Assembly (NCBI RefSeq): GCF_034140825.1 | Contig: NC_089035.1 | Location: 31,415,501-31,479,500 of the forward strand | Direction of reading: 5' to 3' | From: Oryza sativa Japonica Group | Taxonomy: Eukaryota; Streptophyta; Magnoliopsida; Poales; Poaceae | DNA length: 64,000 bases | In this document: piece by piece, positions 23,074 through 35,161 of the stretch | How positions within the stretch are numbered: position 1 is the first letter of the stretch | How the letters are laid out: every line of letters begins with the position of its first letter | The notes under the pieces: generated by a model | What the model was told of the DNA's origin: nothing | The model's input: only the letters and a program-made list of their open reading frames with translations | Database searches by the model: none | Translations under genes and position numbers: made by a program

Positions 23074-23928
23074 TCACTTCCAAAACCGTTTCCGCCTCTC
23101 CTTGCCCTTCTCCTTGTGCTCATCGCCCTCATCCCGCGCCTTGCCGTGCGCCGGCGGCCGCGCGTCCACGGTTGCCTTCGCCTTCTTGTCCCGCGAGAAC
23201 GACCGGAACGCGAGCAGCCTCGACGACCAGGAGGGAGCCACGTCCCGCTTCACGCCCCCGGCCGTCGATGTCGTCCTTGGCTTCTCCCTCTGTGGGCTGC
23301 CGTGATCGTCCGCGCTCTGCGTGTCGGACCCCTCCGAGTCGTGCACCGGCGGCGGCGGCGGCGTCGTGCACCCGTCGACGTCATCGGGCGCCGCCCCCGC
23401 CGTCTCGGCGACGGCGTCCGCGGTTGGGTGCGGCCGCGTCCCACTCCCCGCCGGCGTTTCTGCGGGAGAGTACAGCTTATTATGCTTCTCCACGGCCGTC
23501 GGTGCTCCGTTCGCCACAGCGGCCTCTACCACCTCCTCCGGGGCTTCGTCCTCTCGGCTCGGCTGCTCGCCAGCGTTCACGTCGTAGAAGGACATGGACA
23601 CTGCTGCTGGTGTTAGCGCCGGATTCGACACGGCGCCGGCGGCGAGGGCAGCCGGCGAAGTAGGCGTGGTGGCGAACGGCTCTTGGACGACGGCGTCGCT
23701 GGAGCCTTCTCCTGGTCGCACGCATGCATGGAAAAGAGTAACAGCGTGAGCGATCGAGGAAATGAGAAAGATAGAGCATGTGAGGGCCAAACTACTGCAT
23801 ATCAACTGCGCAGAAGTAAGAATCGTGACGCTTCTTCGGCTGAAGAAGCAACGGCGCGAGGAGAAGCATGGACGGCGGCTGGAAAAAAGAGAGATCGCGC
23901 GCGCGGTGGCCGGCGACGGTGACCACAA
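23074..23928 (-). CDS. Unrecognised protein with a membrane segment
   Basis: A single open frame of 284 residues with strongly GC-rich third positions, a pattern usual for real grass genes. The first 30 residues are rich in Ser and Arg (SSRRPCFSSRRCFFSRRSV). A hydrophobic stretch follows (about 38-62, LICSSLALTCSIFLISSIAHAV), probably a signal anchor or membrane helix. The rest is low-complexity, Ala/Pro/Glu-rich and likely disordered, with PPPPPVHDSEGSD, then a strongly basic end (DEHKEKGKERRKRFWK). I do not recognise a family. The gene lies divergent from nothing obvious and 577 bp downstream of the PFK stop on the same strand. A 5' exon could exist upstream, and the start codon is the first available, not proven. 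Confidence 0.55.
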   Translation of the reverse strand: MWSPSPATARAISLFSSRRPCFSSRRCFFSRRSVTILTSAQLICSSLALTCSIFLISSIAHAVTLFHACVRPGEGSSDAVVQEPFATTPTSPAALAAGAVSNPALTPAAVSMSFYDVNAGEQPSREDEAPEEVVEAAVANGAPTAVEKHNKLYSPAETPAGSGTRPHPTADAVAETAGAAPDDVDGCTTPPPPPVHDSEGSDTQSADDHGSPQREKPRTTSTAGGVKRDVAPSWSSRLLAFRSFSRDKKAKATVDARPPAHGKARDEGDEHKEKGKERRKRFWK

Positions 23929-24504
23929 GGCCCTCGTGTAGTCGTGAACTCGTGATTTCGCGCCGCGCGCGAGGAGGCATCCGTGGTTTCTATGGGAGGC
24001 GGGAGCAGATTTCCGTCAACGGCCAAAGTTTGACGTGCCAGGCTCATGGTTGGATCATCAACAATTTTCCGATGAACAAATGCAACAGCTGGGAAGTAGT
24101 TGCCGAGTTGGCCACGAGCCCACGACCATCTTCAATTAAACGGCCATTTGAAAAAAACATGGCAAGCTTCTCTTCTATTCTTATCTTTGTTTACTTTCCT
24201 TTTTTAAGGAAAACAAACTTAGCTTCAGAGAAAAAGTAATGGTTGCAGAACACAAAAATCAAGAAGTTCTCTTACCGAAATAATAGGCAGAACTCTTGCA
24301 AAGTGCGTAGTGCTACACACATGTTCTCTGATACAAAAATATGAGGTGGTGTTTTTTATTACGTAGACGATCAAGATCCTTTTCGCGTGTATCCATTGCA
24401 ACGCATCGGAGATGAACCGCGAAAACAAAAATTGAGTAGGATCGGTTCATGGCCTCAGCCGAATAGCGTAGCTACTGTACAGGTAAAGAATCATCAAAGG
24501 CATG
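23929..24504. other. Spacer between the orphan gene and PFK
   Basis: Probably holds the PFK 3' untranslated region (near 24504) and the upstream region of the orphan gene (near 23929). No other gene is seen. Confidence 0.4.
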
Positions 24505-27500
24505 CTATTTCTCACCATTTGCCGGCTTCTTTACATTCTCTCCGTGCTCCTTGGTGTTAACTGGCACAGGCGATTTGCTGGCTAGCTTATCAGCCTCTCT
24601 TGCGGCATCGATGTCCTTCTGGCTCAGGAAGCTGGGCTGGTTGGTCGAGGACAACAGCCTTGCCCACATCCTGTCGGTTATCTTAACCTTGTTTCTTGTT
24701 GATGTTACCCTCTGTTTGTCAGAACACAAAAATTGATGTCATGCGAACTGTTAAAGGGTAATATTTAATTCATGATAATTGTTGAGGGTAATATGTTTGA
24801 ATCTGGGAACCGGAGAAAATTAAGGTAATACAAAAATTTGTACTCACGTGAAATGGAATGTATGCATGCCTGCCATTGACCATTCCAACTGTGAAGCTAT
24901 ATCCAGCCATTGCCCCATGAATGGCACTGTGCGCCAGCAGTGTGCAGTAGACATTGTCTGATGCATTGCTTGGAATTGCACGGATCATGTAGGTTGGATC
25001 TGCCATTAGAAATAACAGGCTGTTATTGCAACATTCCATAGGGAGATACTCAGATACATATAAAAAGTAGTACTTCAAACTAGCACTCCGCATGTGCATC
25101 GAGAATTGAACATAAAAACAAGATCTTTACCTATATACTTAATAGTCATCTCCATCTTTTTGTTCTTGCAGTAATCCTGGAAGGAATTCATGCAAAAAAA
25201 AAATCTCAGAGAAATCTTCAAGGAAACTTGTAATTAATTAATTGGTTATGATATCCTGGAAATCCATAAGATACTAAAAATAGCAACTACAAACATAATG
25301 GGTCACTGAGATACTAACACTGTACAAAATCAATGTATGGCTCAACACCGAGGCAGCTGACCCACTGAGCACAGAGCCATGTAAGCTTTACATACGCATG
25401 CACCTAATCTATTATGAATTACAGAACATACATACAAGAGATGAATGCAATCCGTGAACAGGACCACACTCACATAAAGATACAGCTGGCTAAATATGTT
25501 AACTGTGATTGAACATCGAACTGACAAAACGTAAACCTCAACCTACACTTACTTCTATTGATTAACAGGTGAGCATATAAAAAGCATCGCTTTTAACAGG
25601 CGAACATATAAAAAGTATGGCTTTTATAGTTAAAATTGTTTAATGTAATGCTGCTCTTAGGTATGAATTTCTACCTTTCCTATGGTATATTTCCAAACCC
25701 AAAAGCAAATACCACATGCATTGGTGTTCAGCAAGCATTCTTGCAGTTTTAGTGGAAATTTAAAAGATGAATGCATAAAGCGCATGTGAAGCAACACTAT
25801 CAACAAAATGCAAAATCGAACTGGATCAGTCCCATGCAAACTCAAGTAAATAGACAGTGCATACCTTAATCTTGTGAGTCAGCCAAAGACCAACATCAAG
25901 AAGTAGCTTATTTCCAGATGCATCTATTTGATCTGCTGCAGCTATACTTTTGGCAATAAGATCCTGTCCTGCTCCCTCAGCTACAACAATAACCATGTGG
26001 TTGTTCTCTTTCAACCTCTTCTCTATGTACTCAAACAGTCCACCCTCCCCTTCCAAATAAAATGGTGACTCAGGAATTAAGCAGCAGTCCTATAGAAGAC
26101 AGAGAAACCCAATGAATAGGAGGTACCATTCGTGGAGAAGAAGAATGCTAGGTGGTCCAATGCATTACTGCACCCAGAACATGAATACACAGAATATTTG
26201 ACTCGAAGAAACTAAAGAACGACATAGATATAAAGCATTAACTTACCACGTCTCTGCTTGCAAGAGTAGCATACATTGCAATAAACCCTGCAAGGTACCA
26301 TAGAAAAGGAATAAGGACAGTATAATGAAATAACTAAAACAAAAAAGTTAGAAATTCATCATGGATTCACATGAGGAATATGTGAATTCCATTCTGTAGG
26401 CAGAAAATAAACATTTCATGAACAGTTCTCTTGAATTAGAGTATATAAGCAAAATATAGTTCTCTTAGTTTTACGTGCATATTTATCCAATTAAAGCATT
26501 AAAGAAACAAGGGAGCAGAGAAATGTAAGAATGCAGCTGCAGCAAAGACGTATATGGGGCTGATATAGAAAACTAACCACTATAGCGACCCATCAGTTTA
26601 ACTAAGCCTATTCCATTCTCAGCACTTGAAGCCTCAACATGAGCTGCATCAATGGCACGCTGGGCCTCTTCTACAGCACTATCAAAACCAAAGGACTTGT
26701 CTATAACCTGAGTTTTAATGTACAGAAAAAATCAGTACTTCTTTAATAGAAAAATTGTGCAGTATCAAAAGAGTTGTAATGCTTCTTTGCAGGCAAAAAT
26801 AAACGCTTGTAATCATAAATTACCGCTATATCATTATCAATTGTCTTGGGAACACCAGCAACAGCAACTTTTAGACCACGTCTACGAATTTCCTGCCAAT
26901 TGAAAAAGGGAAAAATCAAATTAAAAATCAGTTCTGAAAAACAAAACTCCAACAATATTTTCCCTCAGTTTCTAATGATATGCACACTGCACATACAACA
27001 ATTTTTAAGCCAAATGCACACCACTCAACAAATTCCTGCTGCCAGAGTGCACATGAACAGATGAAGAAGTTTGACAATGTCTGGAGGTCTCTACAAGATA
27101 TGGAAGTTACTCATGATAGTGATTACCTTATATATTTCATATGCTCCCTTCTGAGTTCCATCCCCTCCAATGATGTATACCTAGACAAAGTACACAGGCA
27201 TATTTTACCCAAAATTCAAAATAAGGATTATTATACTAAGAAAAATAGTTACAACACCTACCTGATTAATACCACGATCTTGAATGTTGTCAACAATTTT
27301 TTTGGTGTCATGACCACCCCGTGATGTTCCCAGAACTGTGCCACCTCTTTTGTGGATATCATTGACACTTTTAGGTGTCATAGGAAGATAATTACTCGAA
27401 TAGAATCCCTTGTATCCATTCTACAGAATTACTTATAGCATGTTAGAAATAAGAGGAAAGGTGCAGTTAAAAAATTGGCATCACCAATGTGCATGCTACA

Positions 27501-29246
27501 GTCTTTTACTCTCATGGCAAAACTACTAGCTGGCACAAATTTCACATTAGTCGTTTGCACAAAAATATAATACAATTCACAGATCGCACTTGCAACTATT
27601 TGAGTATAATACAATTGAAATCATTTCCTCATTATAGGTCAGCAGAACACGCCATTCAAAATTCCTACTAAGTGATATTCCACATAATACATTTTGGTAT
27701 TTAGGTCAGCTGGAAATATTTCAAACCTGTATGCCGAAGATATCATTGACATTGTACATGTGGGACAAGCCGCACACCAACTCTCTAATGACCGTATTTA
27801 GCCCAGGGCAAAGGCCTCCGCAGGTTACAATGCATGCTTTGACATCTTCTGACTCGAAGTACACCTGATAAGATTTGAGAATTTGTGTCAGCCTAAATGT
27901 GGGTAATGCATGCCCCTAAATGATAATAGGCATATATCCAAGGCATCCTACCCTCTGACGAGGCCCAGCACGACGGAAGTGAACTCCTCTGGGACTGTCC
28001 TTCTGAACAACCACCTGTGATGGCAAAACATCAGGGTGAGTATCATTCAGAATTACGTCTACACATCAAAACATCAGTGGAGACTTTTTTTTTTCACCTT
28101 TTCAGGTACAGTATCATCTGCATTGACAAAATACTGCCTGGTAAATGTACAAAGAGAACATTTAGCTTAAAACATTTCACAATAAATATGACGAGGTTGA
28201 CCAAAGGGGATAGCAAAGTCAAACCGAAAGAGAAGCCTTACTTGACGGTCGAATAGGCTGGATGATCTTGCAGTGGATTAGGAAAAGTCTGCCAGGGACA
28301 GTAAACGAGAAAATTATTAGCTTAACCCCCATGACATCACCTTGAAAACAACATTTCAGAATATAATTGAAGGCAAACAAATGAGTTGTTGCGTATTCCA
28401 CGTTCAAAGGATGCACATGTAGCTGATTTATAGGAGCCAGGGAAGGCAGCCAGCCAGCCAATTAACAGAAGTTACTTCCAAAGTGAAGCTATGTTCTATT
28501 CTATTTCTACCAGATCAAACCTCCATCCAGATACCTACAAGCACAAGTAATTAAGAGATCCACGCCACAACCTCAATTGCAGGTACGAATCGCCAAAGCT
28601 GTACTTGTCCTACACTAATGCGACTTTTTCTGTTTGATAAATATCCAGCTAATGAACTGAGAACAACCGAAATGGATCTCATTCCAGAACCCATCCCCGG
28701 CATGACACGCCAAAAACACCAAAAATAAAGGAACCATCCAAATAAAGCTCCACCTCACACAAATGGCAGAACTAAATCTAAAGCTTTCACGAGATCCGCG
28801 TCTCCAAAAGAACCATCAAAATCTCAAGCAGCACTGCATACTGCAATTTTTTTCACCGCAGGCGTCGAATCTGGCAGCGGAACAACCAGCGCGAGACAAG
28901 GATGAGTGGGAAGAGGAGGGGTGTCGGCGCTCACGGGGAGATCGGAGAGGTAGTCCGTGAAGTGCGGGACGTCATCGAGGAGGTAGCCGTAGTCGCCCTC
29001 CTCGAGCTTGGCGTAGGCGGCGTCGTCGTCGGGGAGGCTCATGGCGGAGGCGTTCCGGAGGGCGCGGAGGTTTGGGTACGAGTCGCGGGAGATCCGCACG
29101 CACGTGGCCGAGAATGGCAGCGCCTTCGCCACCGGCGGCCCCTGCTGATGCTGGTACCCTGGCGCCGCCGGCGAGTCGTGGTCCTCCTCCACCGCCACGC
29201 CCAGCGCCGCCTCCTCCTCCTTCGGCAGAATGATGTGAGACGCCAT
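24505..29246 (-). CDS. ATP-dependent 6-phosphofructokinase (plant PFK)
   Basis: Converts fructose 6-phosphate plus ATP to fructose 1,6-bisphosphate in glycolysis. Fourteen exons close in phase, given in transcript order on the minus strand: 29246-28935, 28288-28242, 28138-28099, 28014-27952, 27864-27727, 27420-27262, 27180-27127, 26892-26824, 26707-26578, 26287-26247, 26089-25865, 25176-25131, 24999-24848, 24711-24505; 560 residues. Motifs: CGGLCPGLN and [11 protein letters not shown], where GGDG rather than GGDD marks an ATP- and not pyrophosphate-dependent enzyme. Also [13 protein letters not shown] (catalytic), [24 protein letters not shown] and a C-terminal [10 protein letters not shown]. 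There is no clear transit peptide; [14 protein letters not shown] suggests the cytosolic group. The first intron is the longest, about 650 bp. A transposon ends 256 bp upstream of the ATG. It looks intact. Confidence 0.95.
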
Positions 29247-29502
29247 CAGTAGCTTTCCGAGCTCGCGTTGGTGTTTGGTAGTGCGCGAATGCGATTCGCC
29301 AAAAAAAAGAAACGGTTTTCTCTTACCGGACGAAACCGACGAGGTGGCCGGTGGGGAGCGGTTTAAATATTTCTCGGCGAAGAGAGGAGAGAAGCGAAGC
29401 GAAGCGTGGAGAAGGGGAAAGAAGAGCGGTTTCTGGTATGGTGGTTTCTGCTGCCAGCCGGCCGCCGAGAGATTAACGATGAGATGGCTGGGTTATGACT
29501 TA

Positions 29503-30574
29503 GAGCATCTCCATCAGTAGTCACTATTTTAGAGTCATCAAAGGTTAAATGAGGGCTGTCCCCATTTACTAAGAATTCAAAAATTATCTCCAACTCTACT
29601 AGCAGACCCTATTTCTTAGCCCCCATTTCTTTTTCTCTTGTATTTCTGATTATACTCTATGCTTACACCTAGTTTAACATAGTAATAATTCAAATACAAA
29701 TATTTCTAATGCATAGAATTCAATTGTATTCAAATCCATAATTTTAAATATCATAATTCAAATTCAAAATTCTCAAACATGGGAGTGAAATCCTACCGGC
29801 AAGTATTCAAGACACTACGTAGTTCAATTAAATAAGAAGTATAATCAATAGATAAAATTAACTCTATACCTTTTCCAATCTAATCTATCTGAGAAACTTC
29901 AGAAAGAGCTTAAATCCTCCTAGAAAAAAAAAACCTTGAAGTTAAACTTCAACTCACAACTGACACAAAAGAACAACACTGCAGAATAATCTTTGAAGGA
30001 ACTACTGCATAATTGCAAGCAGCCTAATTGTCTCAACCTACCAAGCACCACAAACTTTAAAGGAACAGAACAATATTTTTTATGCCATGATCATTTAGAA
30101 CCACAGTTAGCCATAAACCAATCGAGAGCAGGATTGTTTAGAACATGTTTCTGATGGTCATGAATTTCAGAACATTCTTGTTTACCATATAGTGCATCAG
30201 TGTGCGAACTGATCAAGGACCATGAAAAAACAAGCAAGCGGGCACGCGGACGACAAGCAGTGGCCGGTGGAGGTACTGGATGGTCGCACCGTCGGCCACG
30301 AGCGGCGGAACCAGCGAGCTGGCGAAGATCGGCGCCGTGGCAGCGATTCCGCGGGAGGGATGACAGACACCACACGCCAGGAAATTTCCTCCCGCGTAGA
30401 AAAACGGCGATAGGGCCTCGGTCTACAGCCCCCAGGCCTAAGGGCTGCGGAGGGGTATTTGAGGTCCTTCCTATTTTAGGGCATATAGTAAGGGCTTTGC
30501 TGGAGTTTATTTTTTGTCCTTAGCACCTAAAAACTGTTTAAGAATTGTATTTAGGGTCTCTGCTGGAGATGCTC
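29503..30574. mobile_element. 1.07-kb non-autonomous DNA transposon upstream of PFK
   Basis: Inverted ends GAGCATCTCC...GGAGATGCTC are flanked by TTA on both sides (29500-29502, 30575-30577), fitting a PIF/Harbinger-like or related element. The interior is AT-rich except for a GC-rich island at about 30230-30400 that may be captured host DNA. No transposase is seen. It starts 257 bp before the PFK ATG, so it overlaps or bounds the PFK promoter. Confidence 0.7.
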
Positions 30575-30577
30575 TTA

Positions 30578-31867
30578 TGAGGCGCTTATTCGTGTCAGGT
30601 TTAGGACACAGAGTAGCAACCTGTGAATAGTGGGTGGCTAATTTGAGCTCAGGAGGATATTCTCACATCGAAATTGACAGGTGTTCGTCATGGTTAATTG
30701 TGGGATTTTGAGTTTTGACCATATAATATGACCAAAATGAGTCATTTGATCTCTATCACGTTCTCTAGATTCAACACTTAAAATAAAAGGAGCCCAAATT
30801 TGTACACATTGTTGTTCCTCCAGTAAAAAAAAATTGTCTACGCTGTTCGAAAGCAAACAATCGCGTATGCATTGTCGTGTGGTTAAAAGGGTCATGGTGG
30901 ATCAGCTCATCCAAATATATTTGTCTACATAGAAGGCAATGAGATGAGACGGTCAGCAAATCAGCGCTCATCTGTCCAAAGGGAACAACGTGACGGTCGC
31001 CCACGCCACGGTTCTTCATTCGCATTGGTGATTCGCGCGCGCGTGTCATGGCAACACTGCTCTCGGATGCAAAGCGTGTGCGCGTCCTCGCGGAATCGCT
31101 GCTCCTCGGGCCACCGGGCGTTTTCCCAACTCGAACTCCCAACCTGGTGTCGACAGGTGTGAGATGCCGCGCCCATCGCGAGCACTTGGCGGCGCTGGAG
31201 TGGAGCTCACGAGCGGGGCGCGTGGATTGGTCATTGGTGGCTGCGTCCCTCTCGCCTCAGCGCATCTCGCCACATGAGCGCCCACCGACTGGCTGGTTAC
31301 CGCAGCACCTCACTGTCTTTCAGAAAAGCTCAAAACTTGTGTTTTACTATTAGCCCATAGTATGTGTGATTTCACACGTTTGGACCTATGAATCGCAGTA
31401 GGTTTTGAGGTGCATCCTTGGGCCTCGACGGTTTGGCGCATCATGGATGGGGTAAACGGGGCAACACAGGCTCGTGTAGAGTTCAGAGTTCAGACCAGCC
31501 AAGTCCATTTCACGCGCTCCGTTCAGGAAAAGCAAAGGACCGTCGAGAAGCAGAGGAATAGGGTGCCAACCCCACCATCTGGAATCAAGACTTCAGGTGT
31601 AGTAGAAGATGAGTCGCAAGAATAGAACGCGGAAGCATATCCTTCTAGACATCGGTAAAGAGAGCGAATATAATAGATCCTAGATCCTAACAGAGTATTA
31701 TACTAACAGTCCGTCCGTCTTATTCAAATCCAGGTAGCGTCGCCCACAGATAACAAGAAAGGCTAAAAGGGTCTGCTCCCGTAAGGGCAATTTTTATAGT
31801 AGAGGTAACTACCGTATCTAATTTCATGCATGACATATATAATTAATTTAAGAGGTGATATGTATAA
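30578..31867. other. Intergenic DNA with a GC-rich patch
   Basis: A GC-rich patch at about 30950-31290 is open in several frames on both strands without a recognisable product. AT-rich flanks. No defined repeats or gene. Confidence 0.4.
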
Positions 31868-31870
31868 TAG

Positions 31871-32214
31871 GGGCCTGTTTGGAAGATTAGCCCATGTCTA
31901 ATTTTGAGAGCTAATGTTTAGTCATGAATTGCTAGGCTAAGCATTAGCCTAGGGTGGCATGTTTGGATCCATGGGCTAATTCAAGACTAAAAAGTTGAGA
32001 GAGAGAAGAAAGAGAGGAGAGAGAAGGAGAGAGAGAGCTGCTTTTTATGGTCCCCACATAAAATTACCCTATTAGCACCCCTTGGAGGGGCTAATGTTTT
32101 GAGCGGGGCTAATTCACTTTAGCCAAAAAATAGCCCACCTGTTTATATCCTTGAGGGCTAATTCAGGGCTAAAAGGTGAGGGCTAATGTTTAGCCCATGG
32201 AACCAAACAGGGCC
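31871..32214. mobile_element. Tourist-like element
   Basis: A 344-bp element with ends GGGCCTGTTTGG and CCAAACAGGGCC and the same triplet TAG on each side. Internal inverted copies of GGCTAATGTTTAGCCCATG give a hairpin. The TIR fits Tourist/Harbinger-type or similar MITEs. Confidence 0.7.
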
Positions 32215-32647
32215 TAGGTTGCCTCTACCACACAATCCCCAATATTTCTAACACTCTCACATGTTTATTAAAGTTTGTATAGGGGCTGCCCCTTGCATGA
32301 GAGGTGACTATTTCTCTCTCATCCTTCTTCTCTCCTCCACCTTACTATTTAGTCCTATATGGCATATTGAGGCTTGTGCTTGAATACCCATAGTACTTGT
32401 CCTAAGCAGCCGACGGCTTTCTGCCCAATGCGCCGTCGTCACGTCGCAAACTCAAGGCAAGGAGAGGACCATATATTGGACGTTTCAAAAAAACTTGGGG
32501 GAACCAGAATAAAGGCTCATTTCGGTGATTCATTGATTAAGTACTACTTCTGATTCAACGAATGGACATATTGACAAATTCAATACTGCTAAGAAAAGAA
32601 GGGAATCACTGCAGCGGAAATATACAATTTGTGCGGCATAACGCATA
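32215..32647. other. Spacer, nothing recognised
   Basis: AT-rich intergenic sequence without ends, repeats or coding signal. Confidence 0.4.
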
Positions 32648-33344
32648 CTCTCTCATTCCATAAAAAACAAATCTATTATGTTATATAACACATCTTAGTA
32701 TTATAAAGAAAAAAATACGAATTACACCCCTGAACTTTTACGACAGTATGAATTGCCCCCCCCTCCACCCCCCCGAACCACAAAACCAGACATATTAAAC
32801 CTCAAACTATTGAAACCGGACGAATTACCCTGACTCAATCCGGAACGGTTTTGGTTCTACGTGGCATACACGTGGCGTCGACGTGGAAATCCAATCAGCA
32901 AAATAAAATAAAATAAAATAATATAGGGCCCACATGTCATATTAACCCCTTGTTCTCTGTCACTTCTCTGACGTTGGTGTTAGGCGTCAATGGGCGAGCA
33001 GCTGCGGGCACGGCTTGGTGGCTCTGGCCGACGGTGGGCGCGGATGGGAGGGGGAATCGGGGGGACGCCGCCGATCTGTCGCTGCGGCCGCCGCCGCTGC
33101 TCCCCGCACCCGCCCGGGGGATGTGGTGGCCTCGTCGAGCTCCACGATGAGGTTCTTGATGTCGGCGATGCGGTGGCGCTCGAGCTCTAGCGTAGTCGTG
33201 TCGTGGTGTTGCCATGTTCGCCTCAACAAATTCGCAGTGAGGAGCTACAAATTTCGATGAAAATCTGTAGAACACGCTAAAAATCAGATGACTTAATGAA
33301 TTTTCATAAAAAATGCACATGCGCACATACAAAAATGAGATTAC

Positions 33345-33800
33345 CAGTGGTAGCTCTGGTGTCACTTTCCGGAGGATGCGCTGAGCCATGGCAGCGGCCA
33401 TGGGGTGCACGATCGCCGACCGGTCAAACACCGGCGCCGGGGCAGATGGCCGGCCGAGGGCCGGCGCAGACCACGCGTCCATGAACCGCCAGAAGCTCTG
33501 GCCGTCCGGCACGGCGTGTTGCACGGCAACGCCGCCCCCGTCCCCGCCGCCGACGAACCGCGTCACCTGCACGGCGAGCAATGGCGCGGGGAGCTCGGGG
33601 GCCTCCAGGCTGGGCACGAGCCGCAAGAACGCCGGGACATCGTGCCTCTCGGCGGCTGACAGCGCCCGCGCGTCGCTGTCGCCCCGTCCCCAACGGCAGA
33701 TGGCGAGCAGTCAACGACGACGTCGCCGGTAGAGGGGACGTACGTGAGCTTCCCGACGAGGGGGAAGAAGACCGCGACGGCGTCAGCGACCGCCGCCGTT
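33345..33800 (-). pseudogene. Captured BAHD acyltransferase fragment
   Basis: On the minus strand the sequence reads VFFPLVGKLTYVPSTGDVV (N-terminal BAHD pattern). A change of frame follows, then DVPAFLRLVPSLEAPELP, AVQHAVPDGQSFWRFMDAW with an intact HxxxD catalytic motif (HAVPD), and DRSAIVHPMA. At 33344 there is a plausible GT donor, suggesting an exon edge was captured with intron DNA. The DFGWG half is absent, so it cannot encode a full enzyme. BAHD enzymes acylate phenolics, anthocyanins and other metabolites. Confidence 0.8.
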
Positions 33801-33829
33801 GCCCCTGCCGCTTTGCCCACCTGTCCTAG

Positions 33830-34045
33830 AGGGCTCCGTCGCCGCTGCCGCTTCCCCCGCCCGCCCTGCAGGGCGCCGCCGCCGCCACCGCCGCTGCCCC
33901 CGCCCGACCTGGAGGGCGCCGTCACCGCCACCGCTTCCCCCGCCCGCCCTGGAAGCCGTCGCTTCCCCCATCCGCCCTGGAGGGCGCGGTCGCCGCCCTG
34001 GACGCCGCCGCTTCCCCCGCCCGCCCTGGAGAGCGCCACTGCCGC
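33830..34045. repeat. GC-rich degenerate tandem repeat inside the Pack-MULE
   Basis: A degenerate unit like CTTCCCCCGCCCGCCCTGGA followed by GGGCGC(CG)-type sequence recurs at least five times. It keeps both strands open and produces long shadow reading frames. Confidence 0.7.
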
Positions 34046-34452
34046 CGTCGCTTTCTGTCTGCGCTGCACGAGACGAAGAGAGGGGAAAGTGGAAGACGGG
34101 AAGAGCATGACGTGTGGGACCACCTAATTTTAGAATATTCATTTTATTGAGATGTTGCTGACTGGATTAATACATTGCCACGTGGATATCATATAGGACT
34201 AAAACCACCTTGTACAGCACCAAGGGGGGTTATTTATCCGGTTTAGAAAATTAAAGATGTTAAATGTCTGGTTTTGTTGTTGAGGGGGGTAATTCAGTCG
34301 ACCGTCATAGTTTAGGGTAATTCGTATTTTTTCCTATTATAAATCTAAACAAGAATATGTTTAAATTCATAATACAGCCTCTATACATATATTCGTAGTA
34401 CTAAATATGTTACATTCTATATTAAATTTATTTTTTTATGAGACAGATAGAG

Positions 34453-35161
34453 TACCCCGTACCAATGCAGCCATCGAATGGAACCGTAGAAGCGTACACA
34501 CTGTCAGCTATTGAAACCCGCGCAGCCAACATATACCAGCAAACACACCAAAGTATAAAGTCACATCTTAATACAAACTACTCTAGATCACAGAGAAAAT
34601 TACACGAGGATACGGAAGAATGGCTCATGTATGCTCTAGAAGACTAGAAGGTCAGATGCGAAACGAGGGAAGAGATTTCAAGTAAAAAGGAAAAGAACTG
34701 TATTTCAGGCTTCAGCCTTGGAGAAAATGCGACAATAATACGTAATGGCATTGGGGAACTCAGTTAAAATATTGAAGAACGGCTCACCATGAATGGAAAA
34801 ATCATCAAGACGATTTCAGCATGCATAGACTTGAAGTCACGACACATACGCAACAGCTCAGCTGTGCTAAGCTCAGCACGACAAAAAAAAAACAAAACAA
34901 AAAACAACAACACCACCGCGGAACTAAAAATAGTTCCAGCCTGACGCAAAATTATGGATCAATATAATAAAGGAAAAGAATAAAAAGGACAGTCAGCATC
35001 ATCGCCGTTTGAGTAACTATTATTTGCTTAAAATTAAAATATCTAAGAAAAATAAGTCTAGACAATTTATTATTGTGAATTCCAGCGGTTAGGGCCAAGG
35101 ACCAGTAGAGTTACACGTCTGCAACTTTAGAAGTCGGGGGCAAGCCATGCGATAGGCTTGC
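34453..35161 (-). other. MPP-alpha 3' flank
   Basis: Lies directly after the MPP stop on the minus strand. It probably contains the 3' untranslated region; no other gene is recognised. Confidence 0.4.

Larger units (their letters stand above)
32708..34334. mobile_element. Pack-MULE carrying a BAHD acyltransferase fragment
   Basis: A 1627-bp element with a perfect 9-bp target duplication, TATTATAAA (32699-32707 and 34335-34343), the hallmark of Mutator-like elements. Its ends are inverted matches (GAAAAAAATACGAATTAC against GGAAAAAATACGAATTAC). Similarity continues inward, with AACCACAAAACCAGACAT on the left matching AACAACAAAACCAGACAT on the inverted right. There is no transposase. The interior is GC-rich and contains a host gene fragment on the minus strand. 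Confidence 0.85.
32648..34452. mobile_element. Stowaway-like MITE split by a Pack-MULE
   Basis: The left part (32648-32707, CTCTCTCATTCCATAAAAAA) and right part (34344-34452, ending TTATGAGACAGATAGAG) form one element with TA on both outer sides (32646-32647, 34453-34454). The middle, 32708-34334, is a later insertion with its own target duplication. Confidence 0.7.

Noticed and set aside
33388-34142. Several overlapping proline/alanine/arginine-rich frames on both strands
   Set aside because: They arise from the GC-rich tandem repeat and the captured BAHD fragment inside the Pack-MULE, not from independent genes.
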